Shown: positions 17,786 through 27,976, numbered from the stretch's first letter. The stretch: DNA of 64,000 nucleotides from Cryomorphaceae bacterium 1068 (GCA_027214385.1 JAPVXR010000014.1:56213-120212), one strand, 5' to 3'. The notes: generated by a model from the sequence alone, not told the origin. Numbers and translations are program-made.

Positions 17786-18692
17786 GAATTGGTTCTCACC
17801 GGCGATTCTATTCTTTTGGCTTCTTAGCCAGAATGTGTCTGCGCAGGAAAGTTTTTACCCTGATACTTTGAATACCAAGCGACTAAATGCCGTCGCAATC
17901 ACAGCAGGGGTGGGGTATGTCGGCTCAATGTCGGCACTTTACGGTTTGTGGTACGCCGATTATGAGTCAACACCGTTCACGTTTTTTGATGATTCAGATG
18001 AATGGCTCGGTATGGACAAGGCGGGGCATGCCCTCACAGCTTATCAGATTTCTCGTTACGGATATGGTATTCTCCGATGGACAGGCTTGGAAGAGCGAAA
18101 GAGTATGTGGTGGAGTAGTGGGGTGAGCCTGCTGTTTCTTACCAATGTGGAGGTTTTCGATGCTTACTCAAAAGGATGGGGCTTCAGTTGGGGCGATTTT
18201 GCTGCCAATGTTTCGGGAGCAGGACTATTCGTAGGGCAACAACTGCTTTGGCATGAGCAAAGAATGATGTTGAAGTTTTCCTACTCAGAATCGGGGTTAG
18301 CCCAATACAGACCTGAACTATTGGGTTCGAGTACCTTAGAAAGGATCTTCAAAGATTACAACGGTCAGACTATTTGGTTGTCTGTTTCTCCCGGGTCATT
18401 TGTGCATGATGGAAATGTCCTGCCACCTTGGATTTGTTTCTCATTTGGATACGGAGGACAAAACATGTTAGGAGGAAGTTCCAATCCTCAATTTAATGAG
18501 GATGGCACAGCTTTACCCGATCTCAATAGGTATCGGCAGTACTACCTGAGTTTAGATGTAGACCTTACGAAAATAAAAACGAAGTCAGGCTTCTTAAGAT
18601 CTGTTTTTTCGACGTTTGCCATCTTGAAGGTGCCGGCGCCGACACTTGAATTCAGTGAAGGGCAGACTACTTGGCACTGGCTCTATTTCTAA
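17751..18692 (+). CDS. DUF2279 (YfiM-like) exported protein
   Basis: 313 residues. A signal peptide (SPAILFFWLLSQNVSAQ) is followed by the DUF2279 region (~40-190) with DKAGHALTAY and WGFSWGDFAANVSG. The C-terminal part is strand-rich. This suggests a periplasmic or outer-membrane protein, function unknown. No ATG precedes the signal peptide; TTG 17751, inside msrA, is the likely start. Its stop overlaps that of the convergent 18689 gene by 4 bases. Confidence 0.75.
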   Translation: MTTSESKNSSIRNWFSPAILFFWLLSQNVSAQESFYPDTLNTKRLNAVAITAGVGYVGSMSALYGLWYADYESTPFTFFDDSDEWLGMDKAGHALTAYQISRYGYGILRWTGLEERKSMWWSSGVSLLFLTNVEVFDAYSKGWGFSWGDFAANVSGAGLFVGQQLLWHEQRMMLKFSYSESGLAQYRPELLGSSTLERIFKDYNGQTIWLSVSPGSFVHDGNVLPPWICFSFGYGGQNMLGGSSNPQFNEDGTALPDLNRYRQYYLSLDVDLTKIKTKSGFLRSVFSTFAILKVPAPTLEFSEGQTTWHWLYF

Positions 18693-19720
18693 TAAGCCAA
18701 AATGGTGTAAACGGGTAGGTGGTCGCTGTAGCCTCCCAAATACTCAGGTCCGCCATAGGTTCGCTTTGGTTTCACATCTCCATATTTTGGATGGGTATAA
18801 ACCATGCTATCAGTAAAATAGGGCGCTGTGCTGCCACTAACGATGTCAGGAAGGTTTCCATCAATCAGAGTTCGGGATACGATGATTTGATCAAGAAAAT
18901 CCCAATCTCCTCGGTAATTGTAAGATCCCCTTTTGGATTCTTTGAGGCCACTCATCAAATTCACCAAATTGTCTTCTTCTCCCGTTGGAAGATACTCGGT
19001 CAATGATCTATTGTCAGGATAGTCATTAAAATCACCCATGCATATGATTTCCTCATTCGGGAACAATCGATGGATACTATCGGTTTTCGCGGCCAACACC
19101 TTGGCTGCAGCAATTCGCTTTGGCTCACTTTTTTCAGCTCCGCCGTAACGAGATGGCCAGTGGTTTACAAAAACATTTATGGTTGGTCCGCCACTTTTTA
19201 GATTTCCTCTCACATGCAGAATGTCGCGTGTAGGTCGCTCTTCATCGCCCGGATTCACGCTGTAGGAGCTCGAGGAAAGCAACTTAAATTGCTTCTTAGA
19301 ATAAAGCAGAGCCACGTCTATACCTCTGCCGTCAGGTCCCTCGATGAGGATAGGCTCGTACTTAGCTTTTTTGATTCGATCGTTTGCCGTCAGGTCGTTG
19401 AGGACTTGGATATTTTCTACTTCACAGAGCCCTAATAGTGCAGGGAAGGAACCTACGCCTATTCCGGCGATTACCTCAGAGAGCATTTCTACTTTTCGGT
19501 TGTAGCGCTCTTTATTCCAACCTTTGGCTGAATCGGGAAGAAATTCGTTATCGTCTTTTAATGGATCATCGATGGTATCGAAAAGGTTCTCAACGTTGTA
19601 AAACCCAATAACAGCAGTTTTGACTTGCTTTTCATCAAGTGGTTTGGCAAAAGCCAAACCGTATAATGAGAAGCAAATTAGGACTCCGAATAAAATGCGA
19701 TAAAACAGGGAGGATTTCAT
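18689..19720 (-). CDS. Exported endonuclease/exonuclease/phosphatase family protein
   Basis: 343 residues with an N-terminal signal (FGVLICFSLYGLAFA) and the EEP fold. Metal and catalytic positions include FYNVENLFD, LCEVEN, NHWPSR, GDFNDYPD and the terminal SDHLPV. Members cleave phosphodiesters in DNA, RNA or phospho-lipids; the substrate here is unknown. The signal peptide suggests a periplasmic or extracellular nuclease that could scavenge phosphate or nucleotides. Confidence 0.88.
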   Translation of the reverse strand: MKSSLFYRILFGVLICFSLYGLAFAKPLDEKQVKTAVIGFYNVENLFDTIDDPLKDDNEFLPDSAKGWNKERYNRKVEMLSEVIAGIGVGSFPALLGLCEVENIQVLNDLTANDRIKKAKYEPILIEGPDGRGIDVALLYSKKQFKLLSSSSYSVNPGDEERPTRDILHVRGNLKSGGPTINVFVNHWPSRYGGAEKSEPKRIAAAKVLAAKTDSIHRLFPNEEIICMGDFNDYPDNRSLTEYLPTGEEDNLVNLMSGLKESKRGSYNYRGDWDFLDQIIVSRTLIDGNLPDIVSGSTAPYFTDSMVYTHPKYGDVKPKRTYGGPEYLGGYSDHLPVYTILAY

Positions 19721-19739
19721 GGAAAGATTAATAAGGTTG

Positions 19740-19747
19740 CGAAATTA
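19740..19747 (-). promoter_or_regulatory. -7 promoter element TAATTTCG (EEP nuclease)
   Basis: A one-mismatch TAnnTTTG 20 bases before the ATG at 19720, in the 64-base divergent gap with the Smr gene. Confidence 0.35.
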
Positions 19748-19784
19748 GCATTTTGAATGAAGTGCCATTTATAGAAATTGACGA

Positions 19785-20315
19785 ATGAAATTTAAAATAG
19801 GTGATCAAGTAGCGTTCCTAAATGAAGTAGGTGGTGGACTCGTGATAGGTTACGAAGGTGAGTTAGTATCTGTCGAAAACGAAGATGGCTTCGCTTTTTT
19901 ATTTCCTGAGGACGAATTGGTGTTGAAAGTGGACTGGCATCCAAAAGAAGAAGTTACCAAAAAAAAATCACAGAAATTAATCCGGCCAATTGATGAAACT
20001 GACGGATATAAGATGATAGCGGGAAAAATGCCCTATATGGAAGTTGATTTACATATCCACATGGTAGTGGATTCTTCAAGAAATCTTTCCAATCATGATA
20101 TGGTCATTGTTCAACTCAATCACTTCGAAAAGACGCTTGCAGAAGCCAGAAGAAGAAGGTTAACCAAGGTGGTTTACATTCATGGAATCGGTAAAGGGAG
20201 ATTGAGAAATGAGTTGCGAAAAAGACTGAAATCACTCTCAAACTGCGATTTTGAAGATGCTGACTACAGCCGCTACGGCTTAGGCGCGACGCAGGTTAAG
20301 CTTTGGTACAATTGA
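19785..20315 (+). CDS. Short Smr-domain protein
   Basis: 176 residues. The N-terminal ~45 residues form an SH3-like strand set (KIGDQVAFLNEVGGGLVIG). From ~90 there is a C-terminal Smr domain: VDLHIH at 85-90, then KVVYIHGIGKGRLRNELRK. In MutS2-type proteins Smr cleaves RNA or branched DNA. Related Bacteroidota proteins (DUF2027-Smr) are roughly twice as long; here the middle part is missing with no visible frameshift. Stand-alone function is unknown. Confidence 0.85.
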   Translation: MKFKIGDQVAFLNEVGGGLVIGYEGELVSVENEDGFAFLFPEDELVLKVDWHPKEEVTKKKSQKLIRPIDETDGYKMIAGKMPYMEVDLHIHMVVDSSRNLSNHDMVIVQLNHFEKTLAEARRRRLTKVVYIHGIGKGRLRNELRKRLKSLSNCDFEDADYSRYGLGATQVKLWYN

Positions 20316-20377
20316 TAAAATTGAGCAGCCTGAAACAGCAGGCAGAAAAAGCCTCCGAAATTAAAGCACGATAAGGG

Positions 20378-21022
20378 CTATTGCGAAATGGCAAATGAAC
20401 GGGCGAAATTTTCGAAATCCATCGATTTCAGATCGGGCGCAGTATTGAATACCGCTTCGTCAATGGTGGTTTCCTTTACCTCAACAGCGGTATAGATCAT
20501 CTTAACACCGCCTCTGATTAGCTCATATTTGAGCGGTATCCCTTTTACTTTTGTAAAGGGCGGGGTTCTTGATTCTGATTCCAACTCAATGGAATAAAAG
20601 AGTTCGAGCGTATCAGTATCTGAAATGGCTAAGGCTCTGGCACAGGTATAGCCTGCAATGGTTTTCTTCTCATCTGTAGTCAAAACCTCTAATTCTTTCG
20701 CCTTTTTTAGAGACTCCATTTCTTCTTGGCTCATTTCAACTTTATAGCCTTGTCCTAAGAATTGCATAACCAAAACCCCTGATCCTTTTCCGGCATCTAT
20801 GAAAAAGGCTTGTCTGCCCCCTCCTGCAACTTCTTGTTCGAAGAGAGAGCGTTTGTCTTTAACGTAGAGAACACTTTTCTTCGGAAGCATAGAAAGCATC
20901 TCTTTTTTAGCCTCTTCCGTCGCTTCATAAGCTACTTCATACACTACCAAACCCTCGAACTGTGAGAATGACGAGAGTGGAAGCGCAAAAATCAATAGAA
21001 AGAAAGAGTATAGTTTTATCAT
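20378..21022 (-). CDS. GLPGLI/DUF4412-like exported protein (paralogue B)
   Basis: 214 residues with signal peptide MIKLYSFFLLIFALPLSSFS. The body has the pattern VVYEVAYE ... KKTIAGYTCARALA ... IPLKYELIRGGVKMIYTAVEV, shared with the upstream gene: a 'TIAGY-(T/F)-C' segment, then a 'PL.YE' segment. This resembles Bacteroidota GLPGLI/DUF4412 envelope proteins. Its ATG overlaps the stop of the preceding gene (ATGA). Function unknown. Confidence 0.6.
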   Translation of the reverse strand: MIKLYSFFLLIFALPLSSFSQFEGLVVYEVAYEATEEAKKEMLSMLPKKSVLYVKDKRSLFEQEVAGGGRQAFFIDAGKGSGVLVMQFLGQGYKVEMSQEEMESLKKAKELEVLTTDEKKTIAGYTCARALAISDTDTLELFYSIELESESRTPPFTKVKGIPLKYELIRGGVKMIYTAVEVKETTIDEAVFNTAPDLKSMDFENFARSFAISQ

Positions 21023-21744
21023 AGCTCAAAAGTTTCAACCAGCTGCTCCAGTTCAATATCCATCATTTCACGGGTTATTTCTGAGTACTCAGCTTCGGCT
21101 TGGAGCGCATCGAGATTCTCAAGCGGCGTTTTTACTTCCTCCGCTTCCAATCTCATTCTTATTCCGAATTCCTCGATTTCATATGCCATCAGAACACCTT
21201 CAATTTCGTGGTATTGCGTGCACCAATTGGGCGATTCCATTTTTATCTGGTCGGTGTAGTACACCTCTATTTCCTTTATGTCCATGTCTTCGAAAACGAT
21301 CAAAGCTTTTTTACAGAAGTAACCTGCGATCGTGTCAGTTTGATTTGTTCTGATAATAGCGGCTTTTGGGTATTCTGCTAGCATTTGGTTAACATCTGTC
21401 TCTCGCATCTTAGTTTGAATCTTCTTACGAAAAACCTTCAGCTGATGGTCAACCGTTCGAGCGTCTCGATTGGCTACGATTTTATTTCTAAACACACCTC
21501 CGGCAGTTTCAAAATTTGAAGCAAATGAAGTCGGCGTAAATGCGTAAGTCATTTGATCGGGTAAAAGAGAAGCAGTAATGCTTTCATCCGACACTTCAGG
21601 AAAAGTAATACTGTACTTGATGATTCCCTCGGAAGGCTTGGATTCAAAAACATTCTTCGAGATTTGTGAACATGCCGTTACCAAGAATATCATAATCACT
21701 AGCGGAGCACACCAGACTCCGAACAATACGACCTTGGAAAACAT
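21019..21744 (-). CDS. GLPGLI/DUF4412-like lipoprotein (paralogue A)
   Basis: 241 residues. Membrane segment WCAPLVIMIFLVTAC ends in a lipobox (LVTAC), so a lipoprotein. The pattern DTIAGYFCKKALIVF and GVLMAYEIEEFGIRM parallels the next gene, so the pair is an old tandem duplication in which one copy is lipidated. ATG 21744 is chosen over GTG 21771. It is coupled to the next gene by a 4-base overlap. Confidence 0.6.
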   Translation of the reverse strand: MFSKVVLFGVWCAPLVIMIFLVTACSQISKNVFESKPSEGIIKYSITFPEVSDESITASLLPDQMTYAFTPTSFASNFETAGGVFRNKIVANRDARTVDHQLKVFRKKIQTKMRETDVNQMLAEYPKAAIIRTNQTDTIAGYFCKKALIVFEDMDIKEIEVYYTDQIKMESPNWCTQYHEIEGVLMAYEIEEFGIRMRLEAEEVKTPLENLDALQAEAEYSEITREMMDIELEQLVETFEL

Positions 21745-21891
21745 AGATGTTTGAGGATTTGACGACTTCACGATTACGGAATTTAATGAGTTAAATTGGA
21801 TAAACTTCTGTGATTACGGACACTGGCGCTTAAAGTTTCAAATCCCTGTGGAGAAGGTGATTTCAAACGTATAGAAATTCATTCGGTTATC

Positions 21892-21899
21892 TACCTTTG
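21892..21899 (+). promoter_or_regulatory. -7 promoter element TACCTTTG (guanidine hydrolase/ctlX/argS operon)
   Basis: A perfect TAnnTTTG followed by CGGCTT, 20 bases before the ATG at 21919. It is the only visible promoter for the three-gene unit. Confidence 0.5.
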
Positions 21900-21918
21900 C
21901 GGCTTAAACACCACCTAC

Positions 21919-22836
21919 ATGTTTGAGTTAAATATTCAAAATGAGACGGACGAGCTCGAGGCAGTTTTGCTGGGTACGGCCAAGTCTCCCGGTCCAGTGC
22001 CGTCTCTCCAAGAGGCATATGACCCTAAGTCAAAATATTTTATCCAAATTGGAGAATACCCTAAAGAGGAAGATATGGTCAAAGAAATGACCGCTTTTGA
22101 GGATGTCCTCAAAAAGTATAATGTCGAGGTTTATCGACCCGAGGTATTGTTCGATGTGAATCAGATCTTCTCCCGAGACATCTTTTTTGTGATCGGAGAT
22201 CAACTCGTTGTCCCGAATATTCTGCATGACAGAAGGGATGAGGCGCAAGCTGCTCATTACTTAATCGATCAAATTAACCCTGGTCAGATTATTAAAATGC
22301 CCGATGGGGCTAGGGCTGAAGGAGGTGACGTCATGCCATGGAACGGACATATCTTTGTGGGCTATTCGAAGTCCGAAGATTTTGCCAAGTACGAAGTGAG
22401 CAGGACGAATCAAGAAGGGGTAGATTTTCTTGCCAATCATTTTAAAGATTGGGAAGTGCACGCTTTTGAATTGAACAAATCTGATGATGACCCCCGACAA
22501 AACGCCCTTCACCTCGATTGTTGTTTTCAACCTATTGGCAAAGACAAGGCCATATTGTTCCCCGGAGGATTCAAAAATCAGGAAGATGTGGCATATTTGG
22601 TTGACTTTTTCGGGAAAGAAAACATCATCGAAATCGATCGGGAGGAGATGTACAATATGAATAGCAATGTATTTTCAATCTCTCCAACGGTGATCGTTTC
22701 CGAGAATAAATTTGAAAGACTCAACGCTGTATTAAGAGAGAAAGGATTTACAGTAGAACCAATACCTTACAGCGAAATTAGCAAGCAAGAAGGCTTATTG
22801 CGCTGTTCTACAATGCCATTAAGAAGAAGATCATGA
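21919..22836 (+). CDS. Amidinotransferase/arginine deiminase-related hydrolase
   Basis: 305 residues of the guanidine-modifying (pentein) superfamily, which includes arginine deiminase and dimethylargininase. Visible features are SRDIFFVIGDQLVV (residues ~88-101), ARAEGGDVMPW, ALHLDCCF with the catalytic His region, and a C-terminal LLRCSTMPLRR whose Cys is the expected nucleophile. It likely deiminates arginine or a relative; the exact substrate cannot be read from sequence. It overlaps ctlX by 4 bases (ATGA). Confidence 0.82.
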   Translation: MFELNIQNETDELEAVLLGTAKSPGPVPSLQEAYDPKSKYFIQIGEYPKEEDMVKEMTAFEDVLKKYNVEVYRPEVLFDVNQIFSRDIFFVIGDQLVVPNILHDRRDEAQAAHYLIDQINPGQIIKMPDGARAEGGDVMPWNGHIFVGYSKSEDFAKYEVSRTNQEGVDFLANHFKDWEVHAFELNKSDDDPRQNALHLDCCFQPIGKDKAILFPGGFKNQEDVAYLVDFFGKENIIEIDREEMYNMNSNVFSISPTVIVSENKFERLNAVLREKGFTVEPIPYSEISKQEGLLRCSTMPLRRRS

Positions 22837-23783
22837 GCAAGCAAATCACGTCTACCATTATGATGGTTCGGCCGTTTAATTTTCGTTTTAATGAGGAAAC
22901 GGCCAAGAACAACTATTACCAAAAGGTACTTGATGGGTTGGATTCAGCTAAAGCCAATGAACAAGCCACTGCAGAATTTGACGCTTTCGCAGATAAACTG
23001 AGAAATCACGGGATAGATGTGGTCGTTTTTCAAGACGATGAATTTCCATCAACACCCGATTCGATTTTCCCGAATAACTGGGTGTCATTTCATTCTGATG
23101 GACGAATAGCCACTTACCCGATGTATGCAGAAAACCGCCGTGGCGAGCGTCGAGAAGAAATGTTTGAGCTGTTGGCTGACGACTTCGGTTTTCACGTCGA
23201 GATGATCGAAGATTTCAGTGGTTTTGAATCTGAAGGAATCTTCCTGGAGGGCACGGGAAGTATGATTCTCGATCGCGAGAATAGAATAGCTTATGCTGCT
23301 ATTAGTGTGAGAACCGACATTCACGTCCTCGAGACGTTTTGTGAGCGTTTCGATTACGAATACATAGCCTTTACGGCCAATCAAACGGTGAATGGCGAGC
23401 GACTGCCGATTTACCACACCAATGTGATGATGTGTTTGGGGCAAAGCTTCAGTGTCATTTGTTTGAATTGTATTGATGATAAAACCGAGAGAAAAGATGT
23501 GTTGGATTCACTGAAGAGAACGGGCAAGAAGATCATAGAAATTACGGAAGCGCAGAAAGAGCATTTTGCGGGAAATATGCTTAACGTTGCCAATAAAGAA
23601 GGCCACGAGTTTTTAGTAATGAGCACTGCTGCTTATTCAAGTTTGCGTCCCGATCAAATTGAGGCGATCGGAAAACATGCGACCATCATTCACAGTTCGC
23701 TGGATACCATAGAGGCACTTGGTGGTGGGAGTGCTCGTTGTATGATGGCCGAAGTATTTTTACCGAAAAGCAAAAAAAAATGA
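22833..23783 (+). CDS. ctlX: Citrulline utilization hydrolase CtlX-type protein
   Basis: 316 residues, also pentein superfamily: MMVRPFNFRFNEETAKNN at the N-terminus, FPNNWVSFHSDGRIATYPM at ~79-98, LEGTGSMILDRENRIAYAA, TNVMMCLG, and C-terminal GGGSARCMMAEVF with the nucleophilic Cys. CtlX proteins are linked to citrulline/arginine catabolism. It overlaps both neighbours by 4 bases (ATGA), including argS, so the unit joins two arginine-type hydrolases to arginyl-tRNA synthetase. Confidence 0.88.
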   Translation: MSKQITSTIMMVRPFNFRFNEETAKNNYYQKVLDGLDSAKANEQATAEFDAFADKLRNHGIDVVVFQDDEFPSTPDSIFPNNWVSFHSDGRIATYPMYAENRRGERREEMFELLADDFGFHVEMIEDFSGFESEGIFLEGTGSMILDRENRIAYAAISVRTDIHVLETFCERFDYEYIAFTANQTVNGERLPIYHTNVMMCLGQSFSVICLNCIDDKTERKDVLDSLKRTGKKIIEITEAQKEHFAGNMLNVANKEGHEFLVMSTAAYSSLRPDQIEAIGKHATIIHSSLDTIEALGGGSARCMMAEVFLPKSKKK

Positions 23784-25558
23784 TTGAGAATTACCTCGCG
23801 GCGATGTGTGCCGAAGGAGTGAAAGCATTATTTGATGTTGAAGTATCGCCTGCCGATATCCAGGTGCAGCCTACCAGAAAAGACTTTGAAGGAGAGCTGA
23901 CCATAGTGACATTTCCGCTGGTTCGATATGCCAAAAAATCGCCCGAAGAAACGGGAAGTGCTTTAGGAGAATACCTCCAATCGAGAATGGCGGAAGTTGA
24001 GTCTTTTGGAGTAGTCAAAGGATTTCTCAACCTCACCTTTACTTCTCAATTTTGGGTTGAAAATCTTCTCTCGGCAAGTCGCAAAGAGGATTATGGTTTC
24101 GCTGAGAAAGGCAGTAAGGGAATGGTTATAGTCGAGTATTCCTCGCCTAACACCAATAAGCCCCTTCACCTTGGGCACCTGAGAAATAACTTTCTCGGGT
24201 ATTCCGTAGCTGAAATTTTAAAGGCCGCAGGACACGAAGTAAAAAAGGTACAGATCATCAACGATCGTGGAATACACATTTGCAAGTCCATGGTAGCCTG
24301 GGAGAAATTTGGTGAAGGCGAAACCCCCGAAACAGCGGGTTTGAAGGGTGATCACTTGGTTGGAAAATATTATGTGCGTTTCGATCAGGAATTGAAAAAA
24401 CAAGTCGCTGGAGGGATGGACAAAGGAATGTCCAAAGAAGAAGCCGAAGCTGCCGCACCGATTATGCAAGAGGCTCGCGAAACTTTACTGAAGTGGGAGA
24501 AGAAAGATCCTGAAGTTTATGCACTTTGGGAAAAAATGAATGGCTGGGTTTACAAAGGATTTGAGAAGACCTACAACCGAATGGGCGTGGACTTCGATAA
24601 GCTTTATTATGAAAGTCAGACTTGGATAAAAGGAAAAGACGAGGCTCTAAAAGGAGTTAAAGATGGTGTTTTTACTCAACGCGAAGACGGCTCGGTTTGG
24701 GCGGACCTCACCCCCGATGGATTGGACGAAAAAATACTGCTTCGTAAGGATGGAACGACCGTCTACATGACTCAAGATATCGGGACGGCAATTTTGCGCT
24801 ACCAAGATTTCCCGGATGTAACCCAGATGGTTTACACTGTGGGAAACGAACAAGAGTATCACTTCAAAGTGCTCTTTTTGATCCTTCAAAAAATTGGTTA
24901 CGAATGGGCCAAGAACTGCTATCACCTGTCATACGGTATGGTTGAATTGCCTGAAGGCAAAATGAAATCGCGAGAAGGAACAGTAATAGATGCTGATGAC
25001 ATTATGCAAGCGATGGCCGATTCTGCAGAAGAGATCACCACAGAACTAGGTAAGTTGGAGGGACTGGAGCAAAGCGAGAAGGAAGGTCTATACGAGATGA
25101 TCGGAATGTCGGCGCTTAAGTACTTCCTGCTCAAGGTGGATCCAAAGAAGAATATGCTGTTTGATCCGAAAGAAAGTATCGATTTCAATGGGCATACAGG
25201 TCCGTTCATTCAATACGCGCATGCCCGAATTCAATCTGTGTTGAGAAATATAAAAGGCGAATTGAAATTCGACTCTGCAAACATTCATGTGGATGAGTTT
25301 GAACGACGCGTTCACTTCAAAATCCATTCTTTTCCAAAGTTGATTGAAGAGGCCGCCGCCGATTATAGCCCTGCTGTTTTGGCAAATTATGCCTTCGATT
25401 TGGTGAAGGATTTCAATTCCTTCTACCAGAATTCAAGCATTCTTCACGCTGAGACTGAAGATTTAAAAAATTACCGTGCACTGCTGGCAAAGCAAGTCGG
25501 AGAGATCATTAAGAAATCCATGGCATTATTGGGAATTCAGTCGCCCGATAGAATGTAG
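23780..25558 (+). CDS. argS: Arginyl-tRNA synthetase
   Basis: 592 residues; class Ia synthetase charging tRNA-Arg. The HIGH-type motif is PLHLGHLRNN at ~125, the KMSK-like loop is GKMKSREGTV at ~395, and a C-terminal DALR anticodon-binding domain follows (from QYAHARIQSVLR). ATG 23780 overlaps the ctlX stop by 4 bases after a nine-A run; the extension to 23738 lies inside ctlX and is rejected. Cotranslation with two arginine-consuming enzymes is unusual. Confidence 0.96.
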   Translation: MIENYLAAMCAEGVKALFDVEVSPADIQVQPTRKDFEGELTIVTFPLVRYAKKSPEETGSALGEYLQSRMAEVESFGVVKGFLNLTFTSQFWVENLLSASRKEDYGFAEKGSKGMVIVEYSSPNTNKPLHLGHLRNNFLGYSVAEILKAAGHEVKKVQIINDRGIHICKSMVAWEKFGEGETPETAGLKGDHLVGKYYVRFDQELKKQVAGGMDKGMSKEEAEAAAPIMQEARETLLKWEKKDPEVYALWEKMNGWVYKGFEKTYNRMGVDFDKLYYESQTWIKGKDEALKGVKDGVFTQREDGSVWADLTPDGLDEKILLRKDGTTVYMTQDIGTAILRYQDFPDVTQMVYTVGNEQEYHFKVLFLILQKIGYEWAKNCYHLSYGMVELPEGKMKSREGTVIDADDIMQAMADSAEEITTELGKLEGLEQSEKEGLYEMIGMSALKYFLLKVDPKKNMLFDPKESIDFNGHTGPFIQYAHARIQSVLRNIKGELKFDSANIHVDEFERRVHFKIHSFPKLIEEAAADYSPAVLANYAFDLVKDFNSFYQNSSILHAETEDLKNYRALLAKQVGEIIKKSMALLGIQSPDRM

Positions 25559-25567
25559 ACGAATTGC

Positions 25568-25575
25568 TAACTTTG
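25568..25575 (+). promoter_or_regulatory. -7 promoter element TAACTTTG (ffh-folD)
   Basis: A perfect TAnnTTTG followed by CCCTCCC, 23 bases before the ffh ATG. The -7 and downstream context resembles the tRNA promoters in this window. Confidence 0.5.
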
Positions 25576-25597
25576 CCCTCCCAAAATCACTGATTTT

Positions 25598-26941
25598 ATG
25601 TTCGAAAATCTTACCGAGAAGTTTGATAAAGCGTTTCAGGTTTTAAAAGGCCAAGGCCAGATAACCGAGGTTAACGTAGCCGAAACGCTAAAGGAAGTAA
25701 GAAGAGCTCTGCTCGATGCCGATGTGAATTACAAAACGGCGAAGGATTTTACCAATGAAGTAAAAGAAAAAGCCCTTGGGCGTGACGTGCTCACGGCCTT
25801 GAAGCCTTCTGAACTTTTGGTGAAAATCACCCATGAGTCTCTCGTAGAGTTGATGGGGGGCGAACAGGAAGAGATCGACCTCAAGGGAAATCCTGCCGTC
25901 ATACTGATGTCTGGTTTGCAGGGATCGGGTAAGACGACCTTTTCAGGGAAACTCGCCAATTACCTCAAAACCAAGAAAGGAAAGAATCCACTGCTCGTAG
26001 CTTGTGATGTATACCGCCCTGCGGCTATCGATCAGCTGCACGTGGTAGGAGACCAAATAGGAGTGGAGGTCTTTTCCAATAAGGAAGAGAAAGATCCCGT
26101 AAAGATAGCCCAAGCTGCCATTCTGCATGCCCGAAGCAATGGCCACAATGTGGTGATCGTGGATACTGCCGGTCGACTGGCTATCGATGAGCAGATGATG
26201 AGCGAAATCGAAGCGGTAAAGCGCACCATCGAACCATCTGAAACGCTTTTCGTGGTAGATGCCATGACGGGTCAGGATGCGGTGAATACCGCCAAGACAT
26301 TCAACGAGCGTCTCGACTTTGACGGAGTCGTGCTTACCAAGCTCGATGGAGATACACGCGGTGGAGCTGCGATTTCTATCAAAACAGTCGTGGACAAGCC
26401 CATTAAGTTTGTCGGTACGGGAGAGAAGATGGATGCTTTGGATCTGTTTTATCCGAAAAGGATGGCGGATCGAATCCTCGGTATGGGAGACGTGGTTTCC
26501 TTGGTGGAACGAGCCCAAGAGCAGTACGACGAGGAGAAGGCACGCAAGCTTTCAAAGAAGATTGCCAAGAACGAATTCAACTTCGATGATTTTCTGGATC
26601 AAATCCAACAAATCAAGAAGATGGGGAATATGAAAGACCTCATGGGCATGATTCCCGGAATGGGAAAAGCCATGAAGGGAATGGACATTGATGATGATGC
26701 GTTCAAAGGAATTGAAGCTATCATTCATTCTATGACTCCTCAAGAAAGAAACGATCACAAAATCATCAATGGTTCGCGTAAGAAGCGGATTGCCAAAGGA
26801 AGCGGAAGTGATGTGCAGGAAGTGAATAAGCTTATCAAACAGTTCGAACAGACCCGTAAGATGATGCAGTTGATGTCGAACAAAAAGAATATGGCCAACA
26901 TGATGAAGATGATGGGTGGCCGCGGAATTCCAGGGATGTAA
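25598..26941 (+). CDS. ffh: Signal recognition particle protein Ffh (SRP54)
   Basis: 447 residues. It binds signal peptides on ribosomes and delivers them to FtsY. The N domain is ~1-90, followed by the G domain with GLQGSGKTT at ~105, [15 protein letters not shown] and GTGEK, and the Met-rich M domain from ~300 ([20 protein letters not shown]) ending [13 protein letters not shown]. folD follows after 2 bases. Confidence 0.98.
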   Translation: MFENLTEKFDKAFQVLKGQGQITEVNVAETLKEVRRALLDADVNYKTAKDFTNEVKEKALGRDVLTALKPSELLVKITHESLVELMGGEQEEIDLKGNPAVILMSGLQGSGKTTFSGKLANYLKTKKGKNPLLVACDVYRPAAIDQLHVVGDQIGVEVFSNKEEKDPVKIAQAAILHARSNGHNVVIVDTAGRLAIDEQMMSEIEAVKRTIEPSETLFVVDAMTGQDAVNTAKTFNERLDFDGVVLTKLDGDTRGGAAISIKTVVDKPIKFVGTGEKMDALDLFYPKRMADRILGMGDVVSLVERAQEQYDEEKARKLSKKIAKNEFNFDDFLDQIQQIKKMGNMKDLMGMIPGMGKAMKGMDIDDDAFKGIEAIIHSMTPQERNDHKIINGSRKKRIAKGSGSDVQEVNKLIKQFEQTRKMMQLMSNKKNMANMMKMMGGRGIPGM

Positions 26942-26943
26942 TC

Positions 26944-27831
26944 ATGGCAGAACCAAAGATTCTTAGCGGAAGAGAAACAGCGAAGGAAATTAGACAGGAA
27001 ATTGCTGCGGAAGTGGCCCGAAGAAAAGAAGGTGGATTGAAAGTTCCCCATTTGGCTGCGGTGCTTGTAGGAAATGATGGCGGGAGCGAAACCTATGTGA
27101 GTTACAAGGTAAAAGATTGTAAAGAGGTTGGATTTGACTCAACCCTCATTCGAAGGAATGATGACGTGACTGAAGAAGAACTTCTGAAGCTTATCGCTGA
27201 GCTAAATGCCAATGATGACATCGATGGGTTTATCGTTCAGTTGCCTCTGCCAAAGCACATTGATTCACAAAAGGTAATCACGGCTATCGATCCCGATAAA
27301 GATGTAGATGGATTTCATCCTACTAATGTTGGTCGGATGAACTTAGGTTTAGATGGATTCCTTCCGGCCACGCCTTCGGGTATCATCGAATTGCTGAGAA
27401 GAAACGACATTGAAACTTCGGGAAAGCACTGCGTCATTCTAGGACGAAGCAATATTGTTGGATCCCCCATGAGCGTTTTGCTTTCGCGAAATCGTGCTAT
27501 GGGAAATGCCACCGTAACCCTTTGTCACAGTCGCACCAAGGACTTGCCTCACTGGACCCGTCAAGCTGATATTCTTGTGGCTGCTTTAGGCCGTCCCGGA
27601 TTCGTGACCGCCGATATGGTCAAGCGAGGCGCTGTGGTGATAGATGTTGGTACTACCCGTGTACCCGACGCTTCCAAAAAGTCTGGATTTGCCTTGAAAG
27701 GCGATGTGCTTTACGATGAGGTGACACCTCTTTCAGAAGCTATTACCCCCGTGCCCGGTGGTGTAGGGCCAATGACGCGTGTCGCCTTATTGTTGAATAC
27801 CCTGAAGGCAGCCAAGAAGTCTGAAGATTGA
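26944..27831 (+). CDS. folD: Methylene-THF dehydrogenase / methenyl-THF cyclohydrolase
   Basis: 295 residues. This bifunctional enzyme interconverts 5,10-methylene- and 10-formyl-tetrahydrofolate with NADP. Motifs are [13 protein letters not shown] (catalytic Lys), [28 protein letters not shown] (dinucleotide-binding) and [10 protein letters not shown]. It lies 2 bases after ffh, a common Bacteroidota pair. Confidence 0.97.
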   Translation: MAEPKILSGRETAKEIRQEIAAEVARRKEGGLKVPHLAAVLVGNDGGSETYVSYKVKDCKEVGFDSTLIRRNDDVTEEELLKLIAELNANDDIDGFIVQLPLPKHIDSQKVITAIDPDKDVDGFHPTNVGRMNLGLDGFLPATPSGIIELLRRNDIETSGKHCVILGRSNIVGSPMSVLLSRNRAMGNATVTLCHSRTKDLPHWTRQADILVAALGRPGFVTADMVKRGAVVIDVGTTRVPDASKKSGFALKGDVLYDEVTPLSEAITPVPGGVGPMTRVALLLNTLKAAKKSED

Positions 27832-27976
27832 TGACTCAGAAAGTGCGATAGGCTATCAATTGCCCGAGGCACAATCAGATGGGTGAGTAATGCGCCGATC
27901 GACTTTCTCTTATCTGCTACTTATTGAGAGTGCTCCTTATTTTCTTTAACTTTATCAGTTACAGGCTAAATGAGCT

